A DNA stretch of 64,000 bases from Anniella stebbinsi (lineage: Eukaryota > Chordata > Lepidosauria > Squamata > Anniellidae): assembly GCA_029215795.1 (NCBI GenBank), contig JARDYH010000001.1, positions 401,487,154 through 401,551,153 on the forward strand. Reading direction: 5' to 3'. Under the pieces are notes generated by a model. That model made no database searches. It had not been told where the DNA came from and worked only from the letters and a program-made list of their open reading frames with translations. This document shows positions 53,907-63,911 of the stretch, piece after piece. The position numbers were made by a program, and so were the translations under genes. Every line of letters starts with the position of its first letter. Within the stretch, counting starts at the first letter, position 1.

Positions 53907-54027
53907 TAAGCTGAGGTATTGCAGTAATCCCGACCATGTGTGATTCAAAACGCTAGACTCGAATATGAAACAGAGGGGGAACCCACAGAAGCAACCCGGA
54001 GGAAAAATAGTAGGTGTGATAAAGGCC

Positions 54028-54621
54028 TAGATACGTTTAGGATTACAGCCTTGTTTAAAGACTGATTTTATGTGATTGGGAAAAGCTGATGCGATCTCGG
54101 AAGGTAGTGACTGAGAAGTGATCAACAATTCCATCTTGCCCTCATGTCCTGCTGGTGGACATCCCAGGGGCATCTTTTGGTCACTGTGAGAAACAGAACA
54201 ATGGACGAAACGGACCTTTGGTTTGATCCAGCAGAGTCTTTCGTAGGCAATTCTTGTAATTCCATACCAAACCTGAACAAGCTTTAAAGTGCCCTCTTCT
54301 GGCATGTTGGGGGAATTGGTTCAAGTATCAAGCAAATTGACAAAGTTGGCACCTCCAGAAACTGAGGTGATGCCTGCCGCTCAAACAGCTCCGGAGCAGA
54401 GAGCTACTAAAAAATGGTAACTCCTGTCTTGGTGCTGCAGCAACCCCTTCTCCTGCCTACTCTTCATACATGTGATGGATCAGAACTGGGCCCTTTTTGA
54501 TTGTTGAAATAATATCTCAGTGCCTTGGAGCTTTTTGAACAGGTTTGGTCTCTACATCAGGAGCTAACAAAGTTATATTTACACTTTAAAAAAACTGAAG
54601 ATGTGGGATTTTTTCCATTAA
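54028..54621. other. No gene recognised
   Basis: Unique-looking noncoding sequence. The 54027-54305 minus frame has no domain. Confidence 0.4.
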
Positions 54622-54810
54622 TGCTGCAGGAGCCCTGTCCTCTTGACCAGATACAACAGAGGGCAATGCTCCTGCAGCTTTAAGTGCCGTGATGAAGAAG
54701 GACTTTCACCCAGTGCTGCGTGCATACAAATGGCACCTGCTGAAATTCCCTTTTCTATACAACTGTTCAAGATTCAGAAGCCTGGTCCTCCCTTCCATAG
54801 GGTCACCTTA
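54622..54810. mobile_element. Palindromic hAT MITE, one-sided remnant J
   Basis: GCTGCAGGAGCCCTGTCCTC at the start and CCATAGGGTCACCTTA at the end; the arms are diverged and one outer end is lost. Old subfamily like 37467-37752. Confidence 0.7.
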
Positions 54811-55366
54811 GCATAACGTCCCATTGGCAGGCAGTAGGACCTTTCAGGAGCAGCCAAACCCGGTGTCCCTTCTTCTCATGGTGAATGCAGGTGGTGACTA
54901 TTGACACAGACGGAGCTGAAATGGGGCTACGAAGAAAGAAGTAGGAGGTTTCAGCATGCTCATGGGGACCCAGAGATTTGCAGGAGGACAAAAAAAATCT
55001 CTTGGAAAAACAAAACAAGACGCTGCCACCAATGAACCCAAGGAAGACTCAGCAACCACTGACTGTTGACTGTCAGTTGGAAAATAAAAATGGGAAATGG
55101 AGGGGAGAGATGGAATAGATAATCCTGGGGGAGGGTGTGGCTGGCTGGACGTTTCCTCAGGACCACTCCTGTTTGGAAGAGGTGAGGATATTCTGCAACG
55201 TTTTGTAAAAGATGGAAGCCTGGTATTCTGTCCTTGCTGTTCAATAGAGCAGGATCGTCTGCCTGCTACACTTCATCTTGCACCTTCTCCAACTCTGGGC
55301 TTATCCTCCAGCTATGAAACTCCAGAGACTCTGAATTCCAACTTATCTCACTGGTATAAACTAATG
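54811..55366. other. No gene recognised
   Basis: Unique-looking noncoding sequence. Confidence 0.45.
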
Positions 55367-55410
<44 letters not shown>

Positions 55411-55412
55411 AA
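55367..55412. repeat. CTAT tetranucleotide microsatellite
   Basis: About 11 TATC units; TTATATC-like flanks absent. Confidence 0.95.
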
Positions 55413-55524
55413 TGGCCACAGCCTGTTTCTAACTGTGGGAAGCCATAGGTAGCTTTACCAAAAAGGGCAGGAAGGCAACTGTACAATTGAATAAGCTCTC
55501 AAAGTGTTTTCAGATATTTTCTTT

Positions 55525-55645
55525 ATCAGCTTTCCCCAACCTGGTGCCCTCCAGACAGGATGGTCTACAACTCCAATTATCCCCCAGCCACTGCGGCCAA
55601 TGGGGATAGTGGATGTCATAGTCCAAGACATCCAGGTTGGAAAAG
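55525..55645. repeat. Foldback repeat of the ACTACAACTCCCA family
   Basis: TTTCCCCAACCTGGTGCCCT, then GGTCTACAACTCCAATTATC on the left; GATGTCATAGTCCAAGACAT on the right. Confidence 0.75.
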
Positions 55646-56239
55646 GATGCTCTTTATTGAGGGCAATCTATAAAATTACAAAATTATGCAATCTAGAAAG
55701 GTATGGAATTACGTACTGAAACACCCATGCACGCACCCAGAATGAGATAAAAAGAATAAATAAATAAATAAATAAGAGAGGCTTCAACCCAACCATCTTG
55801 CTGGAAAAGGCCGAACTCCGTCAAGATCCTACTACCCCCCACAGCCCAAAAAAGTCTAATATCTGAGGGGAAAACAGGACCCCTCCCATGTGCACCTAGT
55901 AGCCAAATGTTAAACCCCCTCGTTTAGCTAAAAAGTATTAGTCAAGATGGGAACAAGGATAGAAATTTGAAACATCACTGCAAAACAGTCATGACCCAGC
56001 CAATGGCCATGCTCAGCCACTGTGAAGTTTGATCCGGTGGTTGAAGAGGATCAGGAATGAGCCCTATAATTCCTCCTCCCCTCCCACATATGGCTTAATA
56101 TCTGACTCCCTGGTTGAATCGCACCCTAATTTGCTGCAAACCAGCAAGCCATGGTTTCCAGTCCTAGTTTGGAGAGCTCAGCCAAACCATCATTTGCCTA
56201 TTCAGACATAAACATTTGATCAAATTAGGAAATAATGCA
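55646..56239. other. No gene; AATA run near 55757
   Basis: About five AATA units near 55755-55776. 56100-56210 has AAACCAGCAAGCCATGGTTT, resembling the AACCATGG foldback family. No gene recognised. Confidence 0.4.
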
Positions 56240-56340
56240 GCAGTTTCCCGACCTGGTACCTTCCAGATGTTTCAGACTTCAACTCCTATCAACCCCAACC
56301 AGCATGGCCAATGGAGGGCACTAGGCTGAGGAAGTCTAAA
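56240..56340. repeat. Foldback repeat half
   Basis: CCCGACCTGGTACCTTCCAG and ACTTCAACTCCTATCAACCC, then GCCAATGGAGGGCACTAGGC: mostly the left arm and centre. Confidence 0.65.
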
Positions 56341-57675
56341 GCAACATATTCTGCTGCAACAGGGCCCAGGGCTTATTCCTGATTATCCAAACCATGGTTT
56401 AAAGAACACGATGACTGAAATGTAGACAAAGTTAAGCTTGTGTAAGTCCTATCAATTATTTTTTTTTATGAGCAAGTTAAACTCAGTTAGTTGGATTGTG
56501 CCCAATCTCGTTTCCCCAGTTCTTGGAAGGCATGGCTTGGGCTGATCTTCATTTCACTTTTGTGGTGCTCCTTTTTCAGGGAATGCCAAGGAAGCCATCC
56601 GTCAGATAGCAGCCTCTCTGTCTGTCAACGCACTTGTTCAATCAATATGCCCGCTGGTAATCAAAGTACTCTTCCAAATAAGTTAAATAATTAGCAGCTG
56701 GCCAAACACCAAGTTGTGTGAAACTACAGTATGAAACCAAAGGGGGTAGGGAATACAACCACTGCCGATCAGATAATAATTGGGTATCTCTGGCTAGGTT
56801 TAGCCCAGAAAACAAAGATGCAAAGTATCTTTGAAATGCCCTGTAATCTCACTTAGCCCTTTTCGGCATTCTCCACTCCCCGAATTGCAACTCATCCCTC
56901 TCGCTCTGCTTGCTCACTAACCCATCCTCCTCCATCACATCCCATAACCCCATGCCCCCAATCCATGCCCTGGGCAGGAAGGTCTGAAGAGGAAAGCATG
57001 CTCTACATCCAGTCTCCATGCACAATCAGGTCTCTCTGCAAAGCCTCCCTCCATGATCTGAATCATGCAGGGAGCAGATGCAGGTAGAGAAGGCTCACCT
57101 CTTTAAAACTTCACTCACAGTGGGTGGGTGCTAGGGGCGGGCTGTGAGGGGATGGAGTGGGACCAAAACCTGCAGCAACATTCTCTCCATCACACAATGC
57201 TACTGAAGAGAAAGCCAATCTGGAAAACCATCTCCAAAAGGCAAAGTCAGGGACAAAACATGGACAGTGATTTACCGGGGACAGGAACAGGGATGCCTGT
57301 TAAACTGAGCCAGCTGGGATGTACATATGTACTCTTAATTGCTCTGATGCTTGTATCTGCTATATACTGCCGCAACTGAATACATGTCAAAAATCGATTC
57401 CTCACCCACTCTCCCAAATGCGCCAAGGAACGGCACCATGATTTTAGCCGCAGTCATCCTTGTTTCCTTAGAGAACACAACAGCCAATATGGCATCGTTT
57501 TCCCTGGGTCATCTGAGTACAAGAAGTTGCTGATGCTATCCAGCTGATGCATATCCTATGACATTTGATCCTGCAGCCCAAACCCCTGCTCCCCCCTCCC
57601 CTGCTTCCTCTGTGGCTCTGATGAACAATAGAATGCATCTTCTCTCTCCCCACCCTTCCCTCCTTCTCCCTGTTA
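56341..57675. other. No gene recognised
   Basis: 56395-56425 has AACCATGGTTTAAAGAAC, again the AACCATGG type. The rest is unique-looking; the frames at 57128-57379 and 57351-57533 have no domain. Confidence 0.4.
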
Positions 57676-57881
57676 AAAGAACATGCACATAAAAATAGGG
57701 TATTGTCATGTTGTAAAAGGTGCAGAAAAGGGAAACTAAAAAGATGAAGGATCTGGAACAATTGCTCTACAAGGAAAGGTTACAACATCTAAGATTGTTT
57801 AGCTTACAGGGAAGAAAAAGATGAGTAAGGGGAGACAGAGATGTACAAAATTAAGCATGGTGTGAGAAGGAAGATGGAGAG

Positions 57882-57913
<32 letters not shown>

Positions 57914-58068
57914 GATACTACTAGAAACCAATGGGGTTCATCCCATGAAGCTAATCGGTGGGAGATTAAGGACAGATAAAAGTACTTTTTCACACAGTGC
58001 ATCGTTAAACTATGGAATTCACTATTGTGAGATGTAGTGATGGCCATCAATTTAGATGGCTTTAGAAG

Positions 58069-58501
58069 TAGGGTGACCATATGAAAAGAGGACAGGGCTC
58101 CTGAGTCTTTAGCAGTTGCATAGAAAAGGCAGCAGGTGTCATTTAATACTACTACTACTACTACTAATAATAATAATTTTATTTCTTACCCGCCTCTCCA
58201 TTTGGATCAAAGAGGGGAACAGCAGTGAATATAAAATATGATAAAATACATAAAACTGATTAAAAACAAGGTACATATTATTAAAACAGCAATAAAACAT
58301 CCTAAAAATGCACCTGCTGTACGCATGCAGCACCTGCTGAAGTTCCCTCCAAGGCACGGCTCCTGCAGTTTTAACTGTTGTGATGAAGAGGGAATTTCAC
58401 CAGGTGCTGCATGCATACAAATGTCACCTGCTCAAATTCCCTTTCTTATACAACTGTTAAAGATACAGGATCCCGGTCCTCCTTTTCCTAGGGTCACCCT
58501 A
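58069..58501. mobile_element. Palindromic hAT MITE, copy H, with a LINE scrap inside
   Basis: Flanks TTTAGAAG (58061-58068) and TTTAAAAG (58502-58509), 7 of 8. Ends TAGGGTGACCATATG and AGGGTCACCCTA. The left arm is broken at about 58143 by an L2-like 3' fragment with ACT/AAT repeats and minus-strand UTR text (58143-58309); the MITE resumes at CACCTGCTGTACGCATGCAG. Confidence 0.85.
58143..58309 (-). mobile_element. LINE 3' scrap inside the MITE
   Basis: ACT and AAT repeats followed by TTATTTCTTACCCGCCTCTC and A-rich UTR text. It is the third level of nesting at this locus. Confidence 0.7.
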
Positions 58502-58715
58502 TTTAAAAGGGAATTAGACAAAATCATGGAGGATAAGTTTTAGAGGCAGTATGCCTGTGTAATCCACTTGCTGGGGAACATGGGTGGGAGGGTGCTGTTG
58601 CAGTGTCCTGCTTGTGGGTTCCTGGCCAACAGCTGGTAGGCCAGAATGCTGGGCTCGATAGGAACTGGTCCGATTCAACATGGCCCTATGTTCTTATGTT
58701 ATGTTCTAAGGTGAG

Positions 58716-59576
58716 GTCAGGGAAGAAATCAAGGACGGGGCAAGTGTAGAATATCCATAAAGGCAAGCCATGGCTCAAATACAGACCACCACGGCATCAG
58801 AAGCAAGAGGTTCTGGTGAGGACAATGGATACATCCCTCCGCTTGACGTCCAACTGCATTGCACAAATAGCCTCTCAATGGCTGCCTCTCCAGTGCAAGC
58901 TTTAATTGGATGTGACAGGGCCAGCGGGTCTGGCGCATGGAGGGAGCCAAGCAGCCTCTGGCCAGTCACAGCGGAGAACACAGAGAGCCGTTGGAACTCA
59001 CCGGCTGGGGCTGAGCAGCCGGGGAACTAATGAAGGGTGGAGCCCGCAAGTCCCTACACCTGGAAAGGATAGGCCAGGGAACGGAGAATTGCCAGAGAAA
59101 GAAAAGGGAAGGGGGGAGCAGCTCTAAAAGTGGAGGGAATTAGAAAGGGTTGGAAAGCTTCAGAATAGCATCGGGAGGAAAGGTGACAACTTGCACACCA
59201 ATAGCGCCAACCATGCACACCAACAGAGGCAAAAGCCTTGTTCACACAATGAAGTATCCCATGTTAGAACAAAAAGAAATATGTCAACTTGCTCAAGGTT
59301 CCAATCTGGTTACCCCGTTGATGGTTTAATCCAGGCCTGTAAATCACTATTGACATCTTAATTATATTAAACTGTTAAACTGAGATAAAGTTTTTCCATT
59401 TTTTTTTTCAAAATCACACTACATGTTAGTTAGCTTCCTCCATGTCATAGTGCTTAATGTTATCAACAGCAACTATTTTGTGAATGGCCACAGTTTATAA
59501 TGTAATTGTCGCTGTCTACTTTTTGCCCTTCATTCCCCTGTGAGGTCATTGTTTGTCTCTCCTTGCCTCTCCACAA

Positions 59577-59578
<2 letters not shown>
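58716..59578. other. No gene recognised
   Basis: 58770-59130 is GC-richer and purine-rich near its end. Frames lack domains. 59220-59480 is AT-rich single-copy-like sequence. Confidence 0.4.
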
Positions 59579-59617
<39 letters not shown>

Positions 59618-59664
59618 TGTACAATCTCTCTCTCTCTCTCTCTCTCTCTGACACACACACACAG
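59579..59664. repeat. Compound GT / TC / AC microsatellite
   Basis: About 19 GT units (59579-59617), then about 12 TC units (59625-59648), then a short AC run. Confidence 0.95.
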
Positions 59665-60061
59665 AGCTCTCAGGATAACACTTTATGCACTAATGAGGTG
59701 GACTCTCGACCACAACAACTCATGCCATGATACATTTATTAGTCTTTAGAGGTTTGTTGCAACAGACAAATACATCTATCTCTCTGTTATATTAGTTTCC
59801 ACCTTATAATTGAATAATATGTCACTTATTCTTATTTGTGGTGTGTCCCTGAAGAATAAATATATTTCAAAACAAACTGGGCTAATAAAATCTTTATTTT
59901 TGTGCAGAATTGGATTTTAACTCATCCTTTTCCCTTGTAATTGGTATCTTCCCTTCTAGGGTGGCCGTGTGCTCTTCTTTTACAGAGGACAGATGTTGAT
60001 TCGATGAGCTGTCCATTCCAAACCCAGTATACACCTAAGGCGGCCCAACTCTGCTACGTGG
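59665..60061. other. No gene recognised
   Basis: AT-rich unique-looking sequence. Confidence 0.45.
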
Positions 60062-60342
60062 TCTTCAATAGTGTAATGGAACCAGGGCTTGCAGGGCCAA
60101 CGCACCAACACCTTTTTATTAGCAGGGACAAATATGTCATCTGCCAGCCCCCCGCCCCCCTCAGAATTCTCTGTTCCGTCTGAGCTTTAGAGCAACCCCC
60201 ACAGTGCCTGGGGGACAGGGGCATGGATTTTCCCAGCAACAAAATATTATTCCCTGTTGTTATGCAAAGTATTTTGGGGTGTCTTGCTCTTGAATGGGCG
60301 ATTGAGCTTTACAAAAGACCTGCTCCTGGTGGAGAAGAAAAT
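60062..60342 (+). repeat. Unclassified interspersed repeat, first half of a split copy
   Basis: Aligns with 21122-21385 (CACCTTTTTATTAGCAGGGAC, TCAGAATTCTCTGTTCCGTC, AATGGGCGATTGAGCTTTAC, CTCCTGGTGGAGAAGAAAA). It stops where an ATT tract begins; the second half is at 61622. Confidence 0.65.
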
Positions 60343-60369
60343 TATTATTATTATTATTATTATTATTGA
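60341..60369. repeat. ATT microsatellite
   Basis: About nine ATT units at the left edge of the insertion into the unclassified repeat, probably a minus-strand LINE tail. Confidence 0.9.
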
Positions 60370-60790
60370 TATTATATTTAAAGAGGCATGGCAGTGCCTC
60401 TTTAGTTAAGGTCCGACAGGAAAAAAACCTTCCACCATGTTAGAGGGGTAACGGGGGGGGGGGGGGTGTCATTCTAACATTCATAAAATTGAAAATGTTT
60501 CACCAATCTTCCTGAAATTTACATGTGCCAGAAAGAAATGTTGGTTTTACATAACCTGAACATTTCAAGATGATTGGTGAAAGATTGAGGGAAAGAGGGC
60601 AGTCTAAAGTAGGAAAAAAACCCTCTCTGAATCAAAATGGTTCTGATAATTAATGACTGGCGATTATTTATGTCCTGGATTTTTGGAAAAAATAAGCCCT
60701 TCCTAAGTAATCCAGTGGTGGTGTCTTCTTCCTCCTTCCTCATAGTTTGTGGAACAGCTTTTCTCTTTTTAAAATTCTCTTCAGTTGATT
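60370..60790. other. Insert interior, G-rich tract, no gene
   Basis: G run at 60452-60467. No feature recognised; sits between the two halves of the unclassified repeat. Confidence 0.4.
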
Positions 60791-60827
60791 TTTAATTTAT
60801 TTATATCCCGCCTCTTTCCCAATACAG

Positions 60828-61530
60828 GGGCCACTTCTAGACGGCTTCTCTTCCGCATTGTGCCGGCGTTGGCAGGCAGTGTGACACAACGCAAATGCAA
60901 GGAGCGCGACGGCGGGCTTTCCAGCCACTGCCACCGCCGCTCCTACCAAGCAGCATTTAAGGTAAGTTTATTTAATTTTTTCTGGGGTGGGGAAGTAGGG
61001 TGGGTAGTCAGTGGCAGGAAGAGTTTTTTTTACATTTTAGTTATTATTTATTTTATTTTAAACGTGGGGTGGGGAAGTAGGACAGGTTGTCGGCGGCAGG
61101 AAGTGGTTTTTTTTTTACTTTTTAAATTTATTTATTTTACTTTAAACATGGGGTGGGGAAGAAGAGGGGTTTGTTTTATTTTTTATTTATTTTATGGGGA
61201 GAAGGGAGGGAGGTATGTGGAGGGGTGGAGGTGGTCCAGCAAGCTTATGGCTCACTGGACAACCCCCTTCCCTGCCCAGCCCATGGAGACCAATCAGTGG
61301 TCGCCATAGACTGGGCAGGCCTCTGGGAAGCTCCGGAGCAACAGCGACAGACGGTAAAAGCCATCATCGCATCGCTCAATCTTTAAAAAGTCGGACTAAA
61401 TACCCAACTTTTTTAATGCGGAGCTTTGGGGCTTTGCCCCTAGATGGCTTTGGATTGGCAGTAGCATCATGTAATGCAATTGCTGCCATTCCGAAGCCAC
61501 CACGACGGATACTGTCCATCTAGAGGCACC
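60828..61530. mobile_element. DNA transposon with CTTCTAGACGG / CCATCTAGAGG ends
   Basis: Left end GGGCCACTTCTAGACGG and right end CCATCTAGAGGCACC form an imperfect inverted repeat resembling the Harbinger-like ends (GG...CCTCTACAAG). CAG flanks both sides (60825-60827 and 61531-61533). It contains a three-unit minisatellite (60983-61165). The 174-aa frame 60785-61309 is low-complexity and not a transposase. Confidence 0.7.
60983..61165. repeat. Minisatellite of three units
   Basis: The unit TGGGGTGGGGAAGTAGG recurs at about 60983, 61065 and 61149, with T-rich and GCGGCAGGAAG text between, giving a period near 83 bases. Confidence 0.8.
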
Positions 61531-61621
61531 CAGGGACTCAAGGCGGTTTACAAGATTAAAACATATACAATTAAAACATATAAATATAAATTTACAAAAG
61601 TTAAAATGGAATAGAAAATAA

Positions 61622-61745
61622 AAAACTATTAGAACTAGTTTGTTGATATGGATCAAGAGAGCAGCCTGAATTTTTGGACTCTCCTTGCGGGTGTGGCTAT
61701 GAGGTCTGTCATGATGAGTGCCTGCACTACAGAATTGATCAGTAC
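61622..61745 (+). repeat. Unclassified interspersed repeat, second half of the split copy
   Basis: AACTATTAGAACTAGTTTGT, GCAGCCTGAATTTTTGGACT and GGCTATGAGGTCTGTCATGA correspond to 21385-21490. Confidence 0.65.
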
Positions 61746-62039
61746 ACAAACTGCTCAATCCCTGACCTCCATCTGCAACATGGTGGCACTAATTTTGATC
61801 TACCTTGCAAGATTGTCATAAGTATTATATTTGTGAAATGCTTTTGCAATACTGTACAAATGCTATGGATTAAGTGATCCTTAGCTCCTTGCATAAACCT
61901 ACAATTCCCAGGATTCTGTGGGAAAAAGGAAGGATTGCTAAATCAGTTTAAGGCTGTGGTGCAGATACATACAGATTATGTTTCTGTAAAATATAAAATG
62001 TGACATTGGAATCTTGCTTAAGAATCTATCTTGCCTAAA
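61746..62039. other. Weak repeat text, no gene
   Basis: 61880-61960 contains CCTACAATTCCCAGGATTCT, a phrase shared with foldback-type repeats. Nothing codes. Confidence 0.4.
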
Positions 62040-62800
62040 GTGGGAGAAAGCGATCTGGAGGCAATAATCTTAATCTGATGCTCACTGAATCTTTCTGATG
62101 CTTATTAATTCTATACACAAGGAAAATCTGATATCACTTTTGCTGTCCCCATAAAATAACGCTTGATTCCTTTTTTTCTCCCTCTAGAAAGGATTTTTTC
62201 CCCTTTGTGTCATTTCTTACCATCATCTGGCTGATGTTAACATTTCTGATCAATGTTAACATTTCTGGCTTTGTTGATATCTGGCTATTTGTTTATTCTT
62301 CTTCTTTTCTTTAACACGTTTTTAAACCCTGGTGATTATTTCACAGTTTAAAGAAAGGATGTTACAGTTTAAGCTTTAACACACACCTTTTAATTAACAT
62401 GCAACTACTCAAACTGGATGTATCAAAGACACCCCACAGGTCTTTCCAGCAAGACCACAGAAGACCCGGAATGTCTATATTTAGAGCAAACATGAACTTG
62501 CTTCCTCTGAACAAACCTTTGAAGGATTCTTTTTAAACACCATCAATTGATTAAAATAATAATAAAAAAGCTCCTCTGGAAGTCCCCTTTGAACAATGCA
62601 CTCTGTTATCCTTAAACAAGTTAAATGATTCACAGGCTCTATGTACTCATTAAGTTAATATCAGGGTTACCGCTTTTAAGCTGTGTTAAACACAGGAAGG
62701 AATTGTCTAGTTTTATATGGATTACTAATAGATGCTGCCATTGTAATTCTCCCAAGTTCATCCTCCCCCTTAAGTACCACATGTCCAATGTCTACTGAAA
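62040..62800. other. Repeat-poor AT-rich block, strongest conserved-noncoding candidate
   Basis: About 760 bp with no repeat family. It has dense developmental-factor-like words: TTAATTAACATGCAAC, CATCAATTGATTAAAATAAT, CCTTTGAACAATGCACTCTG (TCF-like and SOX-like side by side), GATGTTAACATTTCTGATCA (repeated as AATGTTAACATTTCTGG), and CATTAAGTTAATATCAG. It has no long open frame. Evolutionary constraint is not shown here. Confidence 0.4.
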
Positions 62801-63267
62801 ACTCGTTCCACCCCATCAGGACCCCCTATTACAGCCCTGTCACTACAATGTCTGAATGAACAATGCTACAAAAGCAACAGGAATCACATTCTCTTTCCCC
62901 TTATATTCTTAGTTCCATGTAGGAAATGGAAAATAACTTCCTAAGGCTGAGCCCAAGGGATGCTTGAGGATTTTGTTGAATCCACATTTTAAAGCAGCCC
63001 AACCTGATACATGCTCCCTGGACTAATATGCACATTAGAACACAGTTGACCTTGGATTTTAGCTCTTGCCCATATTTTGTGAGGGAGTTCTAGGCTCAAA
63101 AATGTAACAGAAGGCACACGAAATGCACATTCCAGGGTAAAATGCATACAAATGCATACTAAGGAGCAGAAAGCTGAAAACAACCTGTGCTCTAGATCAG
63201 GGCTCTGCTGATGCTCAAGAGGGGGCCGCTAGAAAGCTGGTCAGTTGGTGCCTAGCAGTGGCTAAGA
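62801..63267. other. No gene recognised
   Basis: Unique-looking sequence. Confidence 0.45.
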
Positions 63268-63911
63268 TAGGGTGACCATATGAAAAGCAGGACAGGGCTC
63301 CTGTATCTTTAACAGTTGCATAGAAAAGGGAATTCCAGCAAGTGTCCTTTGTATATATGCAGCAGTTGGTGAAATTTCCTCTTTATCACAACAGTTTAAG
63401 CTGCAGGAGTAGGCTGACCATATGAAAAGGAGGACAGGGCTCATGTAACTTTAACAGTTGCAGAGAAAAGGGAATTTCAGCCAGTGTCATTTGTATGCAA
63501 TTGGTTCCTGGTGAAATTCCCTCTTCATCACAACAGTTAAAGTTGCAGCCACTATACTAGAGTGACCATATACAAAAGCAGGGCCCCTGCAACTTTAATT
63601 GTTGTGATGAAGAGGGAATTTCACCAGGAACTAATTGCATACAAATGACACTGGCTGAAATTCCCTTTTATTTACAACTGTTAAAGTTACATGAGCCCTG
63701 TCCTCCTTTCCATATGGTCAGCCTATGCAGGAGCCCTGCTCTCTTTTATATCTGGTCAAGAGGGCAGAGCTCCTGCAGGTTTAACTGTTGCGATAAAGAG
63801 GGAATTTCATCAGATGCTACATGCATATAAATGACACCTACTGAAATTCCCTTTTCTACACAATAGTTAAAGATACAGAAGCCCTGTCCTCCTTTCCATA
63901 TGGTCACCCTA
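63268..63911. mobile_element. Palindromic hAT MITE, outer copy I, carrying its own relative
   Basis: Outer ends TAGGGTGACCATATG and CATATGGTCACCCTA. Flanks GGCTAAGA and GCTAAGGC are near-matches offset by one base. It belongs to the older CAGCAAGTGTCCTTTG/TGACACCTACTG subfamily. It is interrupted by the younger copy at 63410-63725. Confidence 0.85.
63410..63725. mobile_element. Palindromic hAT MITE, inner copy
   Basis: 316 bp, perfect 8-bp target duplication TGCAGGAG (63402-63409 and 63726-63733), lying inside the outer copy's centre. Ends TAGGCTGACC and GGTCAGCCTA, CATATG type. The left arm is full and the right arm is complete, joined by CACTATACTAGAGTGACC. Confidence 0.95.

Larger units (their letters stand above)
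53038..54027. mobile_element. DNA transposon with GGCCTTTATCACA ends, invaded by two MITEs
   Basis: The ends GGCCTTTATCACA (53038-53050) and TGTGATAAAGGCC (54015-54027) are exact inverted repeats of 13 bp. Flanks are TAA on the left and TAG on the right, so a 3-bp target site is possible but imperfect. The original element is about 0.3 kb once the insertions at 53231-53550 and 53552-53906 and their duplicated bases are subtracted. Confidence 0.7.
57676..58715 (+). mobile_element. CR1-type LINE 3' end interrupted by a MITE
   Basis: Sequence from GAAGGATCTGGAACAATTGC and AGGAAAGGTTACAACATCTA through the LINE tail, broken by 58069-58501, and resumed at AGGGAATTAGACAAAATCAT. It ends with CCTATGTTCTTATGTTATG. 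A CT microsatellite (57884-57910) sits inside. Coding frame lost. Confidence 0.85.
60791..61620 (-). mobile_element. LINE 3' end hosting a DNA transposon
   Basis: TTATATCCCGCCTCTTTCCC to 60827, resumed from 61531 (GGGACTCAAGGCGGTTTACA) and followed by A-rich UTR to about 61620. Removing 60828-61530 restores a continuous LINE terminus. Confidence 0.75.

Noticed and set aside
60785..61309. 174-codon frame that could have been a transposase
   Set aside because: It is low-complexity (G, W and F from a minisatellite and T runs), starts in a LINE scrap and crosses a transposon end. No catalytic triad or zinc finger.
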